Positions 7,178 through 15,482 of a DNA stretch of 64,000 nucleotides are shown piece by piece. This stretch comes from Gammaproteobacteria bacterium (GTDB taxonomy: Bacteria; Pseudomonadota; Gammaproteobacteria; Natronospirales; REEB76): contig DASVOS010000004.1 of assembly GCA_036383255.1 (NCBI GenBank), positions 395,577-459,576 on the forward strand. The letters run 5' to 3'. The position numbers and the translations under genes were made by a program. How positions within the stretch are numbered: position 1 is the stretch's first letter; every line of letters begins with the position of its first letter. Under the pieces are notes generated by a model. That model did no database searches, was not told where the DNA came from, and saw nothing but the letters and a program-made list of their open reading frames with translations.

Positions 7178-9943
7178 TCAGTGGGCTTCCTGCCAGTTGG
7201 AGCCGACACCCACATCGACCGTGAGCGGCACCTTCAGCTTGGCGGCACCGGACATGAGCACCGGGATCTCCTTCTCGATCACCGTCAGCGCGCCCTGCTC
7301 CACCTCGAACACCAGCTCGTCGTGCACCTGCATGACCATGCGCGCCTTCACGCCGCTCTGCTTGAGCCATGCGTGCACGGAGATCATGGCGCGCTTGATC
7401 ACGTCCGCCGCGGTGCCCTGCATGGGCGCATTCACTGCGGCGCGTTCGGCATACTGGCGCACCTGCTGGTTCTTGGACTTGATGTCCGGCAGGTACAGGC
7501 GCCGGCCGAACACCGTCTCCACGTAGCCCTGCTCGCGGGCGAGCAGGCGGGTCTGGTCCATGAACTGCTTCACGCCGGGATAGCGCTTGAAGTAGAGGTC
7601 CACATACTCCTGCGCCTCGCCGCGGCCGATGCCGAGCTGCTTGGCGAGGCCGAACGCGGACATACCGTAGATGAGGCCGAAGTTGATGGCCTTGGCGGCG
7701 CGGCGCCGCTCGTCGCTCACCTCCTTGGGCTTGAAGCCGAACACCTCGGCGGCGGTGGCGCGATGGATGTCCATGCCCTGCTCGAAGGCCTTGAGCAGGC
7801 CGGCGTCGCCCGAGAGGTGCGCCATGATGCGCAGCTCGATCTGCGAGTAATCCGCCGCCACCAGCACGTGGCCCTTGGGCGCGACGAAGGCCTGGCGGAT
7901 GCGCCGGCCCTCCTCGGTGCGCACGGGGATGTTCTGCAGGTTCGGGTCGGTGGAAGACAGGCGCCCCGTGGCCGCCACCGCCTGGTGGTAGGAGGTGTGC
8001 ACGCGGCCGGTCTTGGCGTCCACCTGCTCCGGCAGCTTGTCGGTGTAGGTGGACTTGAGCTTGTTCAGGGAGCGGTACTCCAGGATCACCTTCGGCAGCT
8101 CGTGCTCCTCGGCGAGCTCCTCCAGCACGTCCTCCGCCGTGGAGGGCTGGCCGCTGGCGGTCTTGCGCACCACCGGGATCTCCATCTTCTCGAACAGGAT
8201 CGCCTGCAGCTGCTTGGGCGAGTCCAGGTTGAAGGGACCGCCGGCGAGTTTCTGGGCCTTCTCCTGCAGCCCGGCCAGCTTCTGGGTGATCTCCGCGCTC
8301 TGGGCCTTGAGCATGGCGGTGTCGATGAGCACGCCGCAGTGCTCCATCTCCAGGAGCACCGGCACCAGGGGCATCTCGATCTCGTCGAACACCTTGCGCA
8401 GCGCCGGCACCGAGCGCAGCTTCGGCCAGATCGCCTGGTGCAGGCGCAGCGTCACGTCCGCATCCTCGGCCGAGTACTTTGCGGCGTCCTCGATGCGCAC
8501 CTGGTCGAAGCCGATCTGCTTGGCGCCCTTGCCGGCCACGTCCTCGTAGTGGATGGTCTTGTAGTCCAGGTACTTCTCGGCGAGGGAGTCCATGTCGTGG
8601 CGGCTCGCCACGCTGTCCAGCACGTAGGACTCCAGCATGGAGTCGTAGCGCATGCCCTGCATGTGGATGCCGTAGTTCGCCAACACGTGGGCGTCGTACT
8701 TGATGTGGTGGCCGAGCTTCTGCTTCTTCGGGTCTTCCAGCAGCGGCTTCAGGCGTTTCAGCACCTTGTCCCGGTCGAGCTGGACGGGAGCGTCGGCGTA
8801 GCGGTGCGCCAAGGGAACGTAGGCGCCCTCGCAGGCCTTCACCGCGAAGGACACGCCCACGATCTCGGCCTGCATGTACTCGAGGCTGGTGGTCTCGGTG
8901 TCGAAGGCGAAGAGCTCGGCGGCCTCGAGCTTCTTCATCCACTCGTCGAAGCTGGCTTCGTCCAGCACCGCCGTGTGCACGCCGGGCGGCGGCGCCGGGC
9001 GGGTGGGCGGCGCCGGCGGGGGCGCCACGTCCTTCTCGCGGTGCGGTTCCTCGCCGCCCTCGTCCAGCGCCCGCAGCCAGCTCTTGAACCCGAAGCGGGT
9101 ATAGAGCTCGCGCAGCCGCGCCTGGTCCGGGGCGCGCATGGCGAGCTCCTTCGGTCCCAGCGGCAACTCCACGTCGCAGCGGATGGTGGCGAGCTGGCGC
9201 GAGAGCAGCGCCGCGTCCCTGTGCTGCTCGAGCTTGGGCGCGAGGGTCTTGGCGCCGCGCACCGGCACCTGCGCCACCTCGCCCAAACGCTTGTACATCT
9301 CTTCGAGGCTGCCGAAATAGGTGAGTAGCGGCGCCGCGGTCTTGGGTCCGATGCCCGGCACGCCCGGGATATTGTCGGAGCTGTCGCCCACCAGCGCCAG
9401 GTAGTCCACGATCTGCTCGGGCCAGACGTCGAACTTCTCCTTCACGCCCTCGCGGTCGAGGCGCGTCTCGGTCATGGTGTTTATGAGCGTGATGCGCCCC
9501 TCGTCGTCCACCAGCTGCGCCATGTCTTTGTCGCCGGTGGAGATCAGCACCGTGAGCCCCTGCTCCAGGCCGCGCTTGGCGAGCGTGCCGATCACGTCGT
9601 CCGCCTCCACGCCCTTCACCTTGAGCAGCGGGAAGCCCAAGGCCTCCACCAGCTCGTTGAGGGGGTCCACCTGCGCGCGCAGGTCGTCCGGCATGGGCGG
9701 GCGGTTCGCCTTGTACTGCTCGAACAGGTCGTCGCGGAAGGTCTTGCCGCTGGCGTCGAACACCACCGCGGTGTGCTCCGGCGTGTGCTCCTGCATCATC
9801 CGCTTCAGCATGTTCGCCACGCCATAGATCGCGCCGGTGGGTTCGCCCGAAGGCGAGGTGAACGGCGGCAGGGCGTAGAACGCGCGGTAGAGGTAGGAGG
9901 AGCCGTCCACCAGCACCAGCGGCGGTTTCTCGCGCTTGTTCAT
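7178..9943 (-). CDS. polA: DNA polymerase I
   Basis: A 921-residue family A polymerase for repair and Okazaki-fragment processing. The start at 9943 gives the expected N-terminus MNKREKPPLVLVDGSSYLYR; a longer in-frame extension to 10033 is low-complexity and overlaps the upstream gene. Seen: the 5'-3' exonuclease domain (about 1-300), a 3'-5' exonuclease domain with the metal-binding DTETT near residue 347 so proofreading looks intact, and the polymerase domain with motif A DYSQIELRI near 697, motif B NFGLIYGMSAFG near 750, and motif C QVHDELVFEV near 872. Its ATG overlaps the stop of the LptM-like gene (ATGA), so translation is probably coupled. Confidence 0.97.
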   Translation of the reverse strand: MNKREKPPLVLVDGSSYLYRAFYALPPFTSPSGEPTGAIYGVANMLKRMMQEHTPEHTAVVFDASGKTFRDDLFEQYKANRPPMPDDLRAQVDPLNELVEALGFPLLKVKGVEADDVIGTLAKRGLEQGLTVLISTGDKDMAQLVDDEGRITLINTMTETRLDREGVKEKFDVWPEQIVDYLALVGDSSDNIPGVPGIGPKTAAPLLTYFGSLEEMYKRLGEVAQVPVRGAKTLAPKLEQHRDAALLSRQLATIRCDVELPLGPKELAMRAPDQARLRELYTRFGFKSWLRALDEGGEEPHREKDVAPPPAPPTRPAPPPGVHTAVLDEASFDEWMKKLEAAELFAFDTETTSLEYMQAEIVGVSFAVKACEGAYVPLAHRYADAPVQLDRDKVLKRLKPLLEDPKKQKLGHHIKYDAHVLANYGIHMQGMRYDSMLESYVLDSVASRHDMDSLAEKYLDYKTIHYEDVAGKGAKQIGFDQVRIEDAAKYSAEDADVTLRLHQAIWPKLRSVPALRKVFDEIEMPLVPVLLEMEHCGVLIDTAMLKAQSAEITQKLAGLQEKAQKLAGGPFNLDSPKQLQAILFEKMEIPVVRKTASGQPSTAEDVLEELAEEHELPKVILEYRSLNKLKSTYTDKLPEQVDAKTGRVHTSYHQAVAATGRLSSTDPNLQNIPVRTEEGRRIRQAFVAPKGHVLVAADYSQIELRIMAHLSGDAGLLKAFEQGMDIHRATAAEVFGFKPKEVSDERRRAAKAINFGLIYGMSAFGLAKQLGIGRGEAQEYVDLYFKRYPGVKQFMDQTRLLAREQGYVETVFGRRLYLPDIKSKNQQVRQYAERAAVNAPMQGTAADVIKRAMISVHAWLKQSGVKARMVMQVHDELVFEVEQGALTVIEKEIPVLMSGAAKLKVPLTVDVGVGSNWQEAH

Positions 9944-10356
9944 GGCTGGGCCGGACCCTGGGTGGCGGCGGCAGGCGCAGGCAGCGGCGCAAGCACCGCG
10001 CCCGGCAGCGTCACCGGCGGCTGTAGCACGCAAGGGGCGGGCGTGAGTTGCGGCACGCCGTCCGCGTCGGCGGTCTCCATGGGTGCCGCGGAGACCGCGG
10101 GCGCACGGGTGCTGCCCGGCGGCGGCAGGAGCAAGAGGTTCAGCGGCATGCCGGTGGCGGTCTGGCGGCGCTCGTCCTCATATATGCAGTCCGCCAGCAG
10201 GAGGTCGCGGGGGCGCAGCACCGGCGGCGGCAGGGTGCTGGGGAAGGCCACCGTCGGCATCCTGAGGAACAGCGGGCCGATCTGGCCGCAGCCGGCCAGC
10301 GACAGCAGCGGCAGCAGCGCCAGCAGGCGGGACGGGGATACGGAGCGGGGCGGCAT
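9940..10356 (-). CDS. LptM-like lipoprotein with proline/alanine-rich tail
   Basis: A 138-residue lipoprotein. The signal sequence ends in a lipobox LAGC near residues 20-23, followed at once by GQIGPLFL, which closely resembles the CGxKGPLY motif of LptM (YifL), a small lipoprotein that helps mature the LPS translocon LptDE. Enteric LptM is about 67 residues; this one has an extra Pro/Ala-rich region of about 100 residues with little predicted structure. It overlaps polA by 4 bases. In many gammaproteobacteria lptM sits in the lysA-dapF cluster, so the pairing with polA is unusual. The lipoprotein call is firm, the LptM role is an inference from the short motif. Confidence 0.7.
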   Translation of the reverse strand: MPPRSVSPSRLLALLPLLSLAGCGQIGPLFLRMPTVAFPSTLPPPVLRPRDLLLADCIYEDERRQTATGMPLNLLLLPPPGSTRAPAVSAAPMETADADGVPQLTPAPCVLQPPVTLPGAVLAPLPAPAAATQGPAQP

Positions 10357-10425
10357 CCGGCCAGTATAAACGGTGCGGCCGGGGCGGCGGTGCTAGAGTG
10401 TCGCGCAGCGATGGGGAGGTGAGAC

Positions 10426-11088
10426 ATGCATCTCGCGTTGTGGGGCTTCGGCCTTGTGACCTTGCTGGTGGGTCTGCTCGGCCTGCTGCTGTTCTTCGGC
10501 GGCTGCAAGCACCTCCTGCACGGGCGCTTCGGCGCCGGCAGCGGGCGGCTCTTGTTCGGCCTCGTGTTCCTGTTCTTCTTCGCGTTCGTCTCCTCCGCGG
10601 CGCTCGGGCTGCGCGCATACCTGCGCCTTACCTACGAACAGCCGGTGGCGACCTTGAGCTTCGCCGCGCTCGGCAACCAGTCCTACCGCGCCACCCTCAC
10701 GGATGCCTCCGGCCGCATCACCACCGCCGAGCTGCGCGGCGACGACTGGCAGCTGGACGCGCGGGTGCTGAAGTGGAAAGGCGCCGCCACGGTGCTGGGC
10801 CTGGATCCCCTGTACCGGCTGGAACGGCTGGAAGGCCGCTATCGCAACGCCGGTCAGGAGAGCCATGACTACCACAGCGTCCTGGAGCTCTCGGCGGACA
10901 CGGGCCTGGACCTCTGGCGCCTGGCCAAGGGCCATGGACGCTGGCTGCCCTGGGTGGATGCCACCTATGGCAGTGCCACTTACCTGCCCATGGCCGATGG
11001 AGCCCGGTACAGCGTCTCCCTGAGCCCCACGGGCCTCCTTGCCAGGCCCAGCAACCCCGCGGCAGAAGAGGCCCTCAAGCACTGGTAG
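10426..11088 (+). CDS. Membrane protein of unknown function
   Basis: A 220-residue protein with two N-terminal membrane segments (about residues 4-25 and 43-64), linked by a short basic loop, then a soluble region of about 150 residues. The soluble part begins with LTYEQPVATLSF and has alternating strand-like segments typical of a beta-rich periplasmic domain, including KWKGAATVLGLDPLYRLERL. I recall similar proteins in xanthomonads carrying vague efflux-pump names without support; there is no transporter signature here. It is divergent from the polA operon, with a 69-base gap. Function unknown. Confidence 0.75.
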   Translation: MHLALWGFGLVTLLVGLLGLLLFFGGCKHLLHGRFGAGSGRLLFGLVFLFFFAFVSSAALGLRAYLRLTYEQPVATLSFAALGNQSYRATLTDASGRITTAELRGDDWQLDARVLKWKGAATVLGLDPLYRLERLEGRYRNAGQESHDYHSVLELSADTGLDLWRLAKGHGRWLPWVDATYGSATYLPMADGARYSVSLSPTGLLARPSNPAAEEALKHW

Positions 11089-11092
11089 CCCC

Positions 11093-11136
11093 TTGCAAAG
11101 CTTCCACATTATGTTATATAATTTATAAGACATAAT
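11093..11136 (+). promoter_or_regulatory. Sigma70-type promoter with embedded inverted repeat
   Basis: A -35 element TTGCAA (11093-11098), an 18-base spacer and a perfect -10 TATAAT (11117-11122) precede the gene at 11171. An inverted repeat ATTATGT (11108-11114) / ACATAAT (11130-11136) straddles the -10 box, a layout expected of a repressor operator. The region is far more AT-rich than the genes around it. Confidence 0.65.
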
Positions 11137-11170
11137 CCGGTTGCGGGACCGGTCAAGAGTGGAGGTCGAG

Positions 11171-11662
11171 ATGGGGCTCATCAGGGGTTCTGAGACGCCG
11201 GACATGCTGCCTAGCCATGTGCACGACATCGGCACGTCCACCTGCCTGTTCTGTCCATTCGGTGCCGGCGTGGAGGCCGGTGACCGGCTCTATGTCTACG
11301 ACGAGCGGACCGCCTACGGCCGCCAGCAGCGGGAGCGGTTGGTCGAGGTGACGGCGGTGAAGCAGTTCCGCTCCACCGGCCGCGTCATCACGCTGGACCT
11401 CAACATGATCTCGGCGGAAGAGGCGGCGCGTATCGCCGAGGACAGTGAGACCAGCGTGGAAGCCATGCTCGAGCACCGGCCCGGCAACCCCACCTACGAT
11501 GCCAAGCATCCGCCGGTGGTGGTGTACTTCGAGCCTTGCGACGAGGACGACACCACGGGCTCCCGAACCCGGCCGGGTGCCGCCGTGAGCCTGGACGGCC
11601 GGCCCCAGAACCAGCACGAGTCCCGCCTGAGCCGGTTCTTTTCGCGCCTCGGCCGCCGCTAG
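11171..11662 (+). CDS. Conserved-looking soluble protein of unknown function
   Basis: A 163-residue protein. The ATG at 11171 is chosen over an upstream in-frame TTG because GGAGG (11161-11165) lies 5 bases before it. No signal peptide or membrane segment. Four cysteines are present, including the CLFC pair near residue 24 that could bind metal. Segments such as GAGVEAGDRLYVYDERT, then RLVEVTAVKQF, look like a small beta-barrel with a ligand pocket, loosely like ASCH/PUA domains, but I cannot assign a family. The tail after about residue 130 is polar and likely disordered, ending in a basic SRLSRFFSRLGRR. Its own promoter with an operator-like palindrome suggests regulated expression. Confidence 0.7.
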   Translation: MGLIRGSETPDMLPSHVHDIGTSTCLFCPFGAGVEAGDRLYVYDERTAYGRQQRERLVEVTAVKQFRSTGRVITLDLNMISAEEAARIAEDSETSVEAMLEHRPGNPTYDAKHPPVVVYFEPCDEDDTTGSRTRPGAAVSLDGRPQNQHESRLSRFFSRLGRR

Positions 11663-11677
11663 ATTCGGCAGCGCTTC

Positions 11678-12112
11678 TCAGCGCATCGAAGCCTTGTCCA
11701 ATACCGCCATCGTGATGCGCGAGACGCACACCAGGCGGTCCTTGCCGTCCGTGATCCTGATCTCCCACACCTGGGTGGTGCCGCCCAGGTGCAGCGGTCG
11801 CGCGGTGCCCTTCACCTCGCCCTCGCGCATGGCACGCACGTGGTTCGCGTTGATCTCGAGACCTACGCAGAGCTGCCTGTCACGGTCAACCACCAGGTTC
11901 GCGCCGGTGCTGCCGAGCGTCTCCGCCAGCGCCACTGAGGCGCCGCCGTGCAGGATGCCGGCGGGCTGCTTGGTACGGCTGTCCACCGGCATCACGGCCG
12001 AGAGATAGTCCTCGCCCACTTCCGTGTAATGGATACCGAGGTGGCTCACCAGCGTCTCCCGCTGGTAAGCGTTGAGATCCTCGACGGTGAAGGGTTTGAA
12101 CCAGATGGCCAT
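11678..12112 (-). CDS. Hot-dog fold acyl-CoA thioesterase (YdiI/YbdB/PaaI type)
   Basis: A 144-residue cytoplasmic thioesterase. Seen: the family start FTVEDLNAYQRETLVSHLGI, the hot-dog helix motif GILHGGASVALAETLGS near residues 52-68 containing the catalytic Glu (AET), and the dimer strand region VGLEINANHVRA. The family includes MenI/YdiI (dihydroxynaphthoyl-CoA hydrolase) and the proofreading enzyme EntH/YbdB. No menaquinone or siderophore genes are nearby, so the acyl-CoA substrate stays open. It is divergent from the DUF885 gene and shares a 192-base promoter region with it. Confidence 0.9.
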   Translation of the reverse strand: MAIWFKPFTVEDLNAYQRETLVSHLGIHYTEVGEDYLSAVMPVDSRTKQPAGILHGGASVALAETLGSTGANLVVDRDRQLCVGLEINANHVRAMREGEVKGTARPLHLGGTTQVWEIRITDGKDRLVCVSRITMAVLDKASMR

Positions 12113-12184
12113 GCCCTGAGCCTAACTCAGTCTCGGGGGAGAAATACTGACTCAGGGTCAGTAAGAAAAGATTCCTGTCCGGCC

Positions 12185-12213
12185 TTGCCAAGTCTGTAGT
12201 ACTGTTGTATATC
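12185..12213 (+). promoter_or_regulatory. Putative promoter of the DUF885 gene
   Basis: TTGCCA (12185-12190), a 17-base spacer and TATATC (12208-12213) give a good sigma70 match about 90 bases before the start at 12305. A TGACTCAGGGTCA-type imperfect palindrome lies just upstream, near 12148-12160, between the divergent thioesterase and DUF885 genes. Confidence 0.5.
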
Positions 12214-12304
12214 TGCATAACACCTAGGAGAGGAGGTGGCCGGCCAGGATGGACGGCCGCCGTCCCGAGCGACTCCACCAAAACCACACACAGAGGAACG
12301 TCCC

Positions 12305-14059
12305 ATGAGATCCAAACTTCTGACGCTGGCCGTGAGCCTGGCGCTCGCCGGCCTCAGCCAGGCTGCCCTGGCGGAAAGCCAGCCCCCGGCCTGGGTGGCC
12401 GAGAGCAACCAGGACACCCAGATCCTGCTCAAGACCTTCGCCGACTTCGCGCCGGAATCCGCCGGCCAGGTCGGGGTGGACGGCCTCGACGACCAGGCCA
12501 CCAACCTCACCCCCGACTTCATCGCCCGCCTGAACGCCGCCCTGGACGCCGACGTGGCGCAGTTCAACGCGCTCATGGCGAAGACCACGGACCCGCACGT
12601 GAAGCAGGACCTGCAGATCCTCATCACCGCCGCGAACAACGCCAAGCACGACAACGAGCTGGGCCACAAATACCTGCTCAACTTCACCGACGTGCCGCAG
12701 CTGGTGTTCGGCGGCACCCGCGCCCTGGTGGACCCGCAGATCCCGCTGGAACGCCAGCAGAAGGTGGTGAAGCGGCTCGAGGCCTACGCCGGCATGCTGC
12801 CGGGCCGGCCCTCGATCTTCGACCAGGCCAAGGCGCTGTTCGAGGCCGACCTCAAGCGCCCCGGGCTCGTCGGACCCTACAAGGGCGAGATCGAGCAGGA
12901 CCTGCAGGACCAGCCGCACTACGTCAGCGGCCTGAAGCAACTGCTGAGCCAGAGCAAGGTCACCGGCTGGGAGCCGGCCTTCGCCAAGCTCGAGGCCCAG
13001 ATGAACGACTACATCGCCTGGGAGAAGGCGGTGGTGCTGCCGCACGCGCGCACCGAGAGCCGCTACCCGGCGGAAGAGTTGTATGCCAACAACCTGCACG
13101 ACCTGGGCGTTGACGAGGATCCGCGCGCCCTGATCCAGGAAGCCGAGTTCTCCTTCAGCGAGATCCAGCACCAGCTGGAGTTCGTCGCCGCGCAGGTGGC
13201 CAAGGAGCACGGCTACAAGAGCAGCGACTACCGCGACGTGATCCGCGAGCTGAAGAAGACCCAGCTCAACGGCAAGGACATCCTGCCGTTCTACAAGAAG
13301 CGCCTGGCGGCCATCGAGGCCATCATCAGCAAGGAGCACATCGTGACGCTGCCTAGCCGCGCCATGGTGATCCGCATGGGTTCCGACGCCGAGTCCGCCC
13401 AGCAGCCGGCGCCGCACATGAACACCCCGCGCCTCATCGGCAACACCGGCGAGTACGGCGAGTTCATCCTGCCCGACAACGCCGGCCAGAAGGGCGGCAT
13501 GGATGACGACACCTTCGACGCGGCGGCCTGGACCTTGACCGCCCACGAGGGCCGTCCCGGCCACGAGCTGCAGTTCGCCAGCATGATCGAGGGCGGCACC
13601 TCCATCGCCCGCGGCGTGTTCGCGTTCAACAGCGCCAACGTGGAAGGCTGGGCCCTGTACTCGGAAGCCGAGATGCAGCCCTACGAGCCCATCGACGGCC
13701 AGCTCATCGCGTTGCGCGACCGGCTGCTGCGCGCCGCCCGCGCGTTCCTGGACCCGATGGTGAACCTCGGCATGATCACGCCGGCGGACGCCAAGGCGTT
13801 CCTGGAGCGTGAGGTGGTGCTGTCGCCGGCCTTCGCCAAGGAGGAGGCGGACCGCTTCGCGTTCCGTGCCCCCGGCCAGGCGACGAGCTATTACTACGGC
13901 TACCACAACTTCATGACCATGCGCGGTGCGGCCCAGGTGGCGCTGGGATCGAAGTTCAACCGCCAGAAGTTCAACGACTTCATCTTGAGCCAGGGTCTCC
14001 TGCCCCCGAGCCTGATGCAACAAGCCGTGAACGAAGAGTTCATCCCGAGCCAGAAGTGA
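12305..14059 (+). CDS. Secreted DUF885 family protein (putative metallopeptidase-like)
   Basis: A 584-residue exported protein. The start at 12305 opens a clean signal peptide (MRSKLLTLAVSLALAGLSQAALA); a longer in-frame extension lacks one. The family is DUF885, marked here by HEGRPGHELQ near residue 420, an HExxxxH-like motif that suggests zinc binding and hydrolase activity, and by YYYGYHNF near 530. Family members are mostly annotated only by domain; a peptidase or related hydrolase activity is expected but not proven. The gene stands alone between a divergent promoter region and a good terminator. Confidence 0.88.
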   Translation: MRSKLLTLAVSLALAGLSQAALAESQPPAWVAESNQDTQILLKTFADFAPESAGQVGVDGLDDQATNLTPDFIARLNAALDADVAQFNALMAKTTDPHVKQDLQILITAANNAKHDNELGHKYLLNFTDVPQLVFGGTRALVDPQIPLERQQKVVKRLEAYAGMLPGRPSIFDQAKALFEADLKRPGLVGPYKGEIEQDLQDQPHYVSGLKQLLSQSKVTGWEPAFAKLEAQMNDYIAWEKAVVLPHARTESRYPAEELYANNLHDLGVDEDPRALIQEAEFSFSEIQHQLEFVAAQVAKEHGYKSSDYRDVIRELKKTQLNGKDILPFYKKRLAAIEAIISKEHIVTLPSRAMVIRMGSDAESAQQPAPHMNTPRLIGNTGEYGEFILPDNAGQKGGMDDDTFDAAAWTLTAHEGRPGHELQFASMIEGGTSIARGVFAFNSANVEGWALYSEAEMQPYEPIDGQLIALRDRLLRAARAFLDPMVNLGMITPADAKAFLEREVVLSPAFAKEEADRFAFRAPGQATSYYYGYHNFMTMRGAAQVALGSKFNRQKFNDFILSQGLLPPSLMQQAVNEEFIPSQK

Positions 14060-14078
14060 CCTGACCCGAAGACCAGCC

Positions 14079-14116
14079 GGCCCCGTCGCGCGAGCGGCGG
14101 GGCCGGTTCTTTTTTG
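14079..14116 (+). terminator. Intrinsic terminator after the DUF885 gene
   Basis: An 11-bp GC-rich stem with one G-U pair (GGCCCCGTCGC / GCGGCGGGGCC) and a 4-base loop is followed by GG, TTC and a run of six T residues, 20 bases past the stop codon. Confidence 0.85.
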
Positions 14117-14165
14117 CGGCAGGCGTTCGGCGCTATCATCGTCCCGAACAAGACCGGGAGGACCC

Positions 14166-14267
14166 ATGGCCACCAGGAAGAAGACCAGCAGGAAGAAGAA
14201 GGGCGGCACCGGCACCGGCAGGACCGGGGCAAGGAAGAGGCTCAAGCACAAGAAGAAGACAGCTTAG
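14166..14267 (+). CDS. 33-residue Lys/Arg-rich peptide
   Basis: A very small gene preceded by a near-perfect ribosome binding site GGGAGGA (14156-14162). The product begins MATRKKTSRKKKGG and ends RLKHKKKTA; about half of the residues are Lys or Arg and the rest mostly Gly, Thr and Ala, so it is intrinsically disordered and strongly cationic. It resembles short histone-H1-like tails and could bind DNA, RNA or acidic lipid. Its TAG is followed immediately by the GTG of the next gene, implying translational coupling. It lies just downstream of a terminator, so it needs its own promoter. Function unknown. Confidence 0.65.
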   Translation: MATRKKTSRKKKGGTGTGRTGARKRLKHKKKTA

Positions 14268-14657
14268 GTGGACCTCGAGGACCTGAGGAGGGATCACGAC
14301 GAGTTCACCGGCAAGGCCAGCGACGTCGCGCGGCAGCTGGCCTTCGCCGGCATCGCGCTGGTCTGGATCTTCCGCAGCGGTGAGGGGCGGGAGGCCTCGC
14401 TGCCGGCCGCGCTGCTCTTCCCGACCGTGCTGCTGGTGTCCGCGCTGGCGGCGGACCTGCTGCAGTATTTCCTGGGTTCGGTGGTGCTGGGCTTCTACGT
14501 CGCCGCCCGGGAGCGGCAGCTGGGGCCTCTCAGCAAGAAGCAGTTCGAGAATCCCGCCTGGCTGCCGTGGACCGCGGACATCCTGTGGTTCGTGAAATGC
14601 GGCCTGGTCATCGCCGCCTACGTGGCGATCTTCGTCTACGTCGCGAAGTTGTTCTGA
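14268..14657 (+). CDS. Small membrane protein of unknown function, coupled to the basic peptide
   Basis: A 129-residue protein starting with GTG directly after the stop of the 33-residue peptide, with no spacer. The N-terminus is acidic and soluble (MDLEDLRRDHDEF), followed by three or four hydrophobic segments, the clearest around residues 42-60, 62-78 and 106-127. A charged loop (RERQLGPLSKKQFENP) sits between them. The acidic start contrasts with the strongly basic partner, which would allow electrostatic pairing, but this is speculation. I do not recognise the family. Confidence 0.7.
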   Translation: MDLEDLRRDHDEFTGKASDVARQLAFAGIALVWIFRSGEGREASLPAALLFPTVLLVSALAADLLQYFLGSVVLGFYVAARERQLGPLSKKQFENPAWLPWTADILWFVKCGLVIAAYVAIFVYVAKLF

Positions 14658-14666
14658 ACCGGAAGC

Positions 14667-15425
14667 TCAGCTGCGCAGATACGAAGCGCCATTTATATCC
14701 AGGATGCAGCCGCTGGCGAACATCATGCCGTCGGCGGCGAGGTGCAGGATCGCCTCCGCCACTTCCTCCGGCGACGCCACACGGTTGAAGGGACTCTGCC
14801 TGCGGATGCCTTCTCCGACCGGCCCCTCCAGCAACTCCGCCACCATGTCGGTGCTGACGAAGCCCGGCGCCACCACCCCCACGAAGATGTTCCAGGGCGC
14901 GAAGGACTGGGCGAGCGACTGGGACAGCTGGTTCAGACCCGCCTTGCTGGCGCCATAGGCCGGCGCCTCCGGTTCGCCGCGGAAGGCGCCGCGGGAGGAG
15001 ACGTTGACGATGCGTCCTCCCCCCTGCTTCCTCATCACCTCGGCCGCGAGGAAGCACAGGTTCGCCGGCGCCGTGAGGTTCGCGCCCAGGGTGTCGCGCC
15101 AGGTGGCCTGCCAATCGGCGTAGGAGAGGCCGGGGATGGGCTTGAGCTGGTAGATGCCGGCGTTGTTCACCAGCACGTCGAGGCAGCCATAGTGGACCGC
15201 GACCTCGCGCACCAGTTTCTCGCAGGCGACGGGGTCAGTGAGCTCCGCGGCGAAGGACCGGTGGCCCTGGCCCGGCAGCTTTGCGGCCACGCCGTCGCCC
15301 GCGCCGCCCGCCTTGCGCTGGTGCACCGCCACCCGCGCGCCCGCGGCGGCGAAGGCCTGCGCCGCGGCGAGGCCGATGCCGCGCGTGGCACCGGTCACCA
15401 GTACCGTCTTGCCCGTGAAGTCCAT
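14667..15425 (-). CDS. Short-chain dehydrogenase/reductase
   Basis: A 252-residue classical SDR. Seen: the NAD(P)-binding GATRGIG near residue 12, NNAG near 86, the catalytic Ser in [10 protein letters not shown], and YGASK with the catalytic Tyr and Lys near residue 155; a C-terminal [13 protein letters not shown] as usual in FabG-like SDRs. Two arginines after the glycine motif region favour NADP(H) weakly. The substrate is not predictable. Convergent with the preceding membrane protein and divergent from the esterase, so probably monocistronic. Confidence 0.9.
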   Translation of the reverse strand: MDFTGKTVLVTGATRGIGLAAAQAFAAAGARVAVHQRKAGGAGDGVAAKLPGQGHRSFAAELTDPVACEKLVREVAVHYGCLDVLVNNAGIYQLKPIPGLSYADWQATWRDTLGANLTAPANLCFLAAEVMRKQGGGRIVNVSSRGAFRGEPEAPAYGASKAGLNQLSQSLAQSFAPWNIFVGVVAPGFVSTDMVAELLEGPVGEGIRRQSPFNRVASPEEVAEAILHLAADGMMFASGCILDINGASYLRS

Positions 15426-15482
15426 GCCGGTGCTCCCGTGAAGTCACGGGATGATAACAAAGGAGTTGTTACAATCCTCCGC

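Noticed and set aside
7092..9992. Very long open frames on both strands over polA (for example 7092-9992 minus, 7181-9328 plus)
   Set aside because: High GC with strong third-position bias leaves long shadow frames. Their products are Arg/Gly/Ala/His-rich and show no domains, while the polA frame has all catalytic motifs.
12224..14251. 675-codon antisense frame opposite the DUF885 gene
   Set aside because: Low-complexity Leu/Val/Ala/Gly/Arg-rich product with no motif; the plus-strand frame has a signal peptide and the DUF885 signature.
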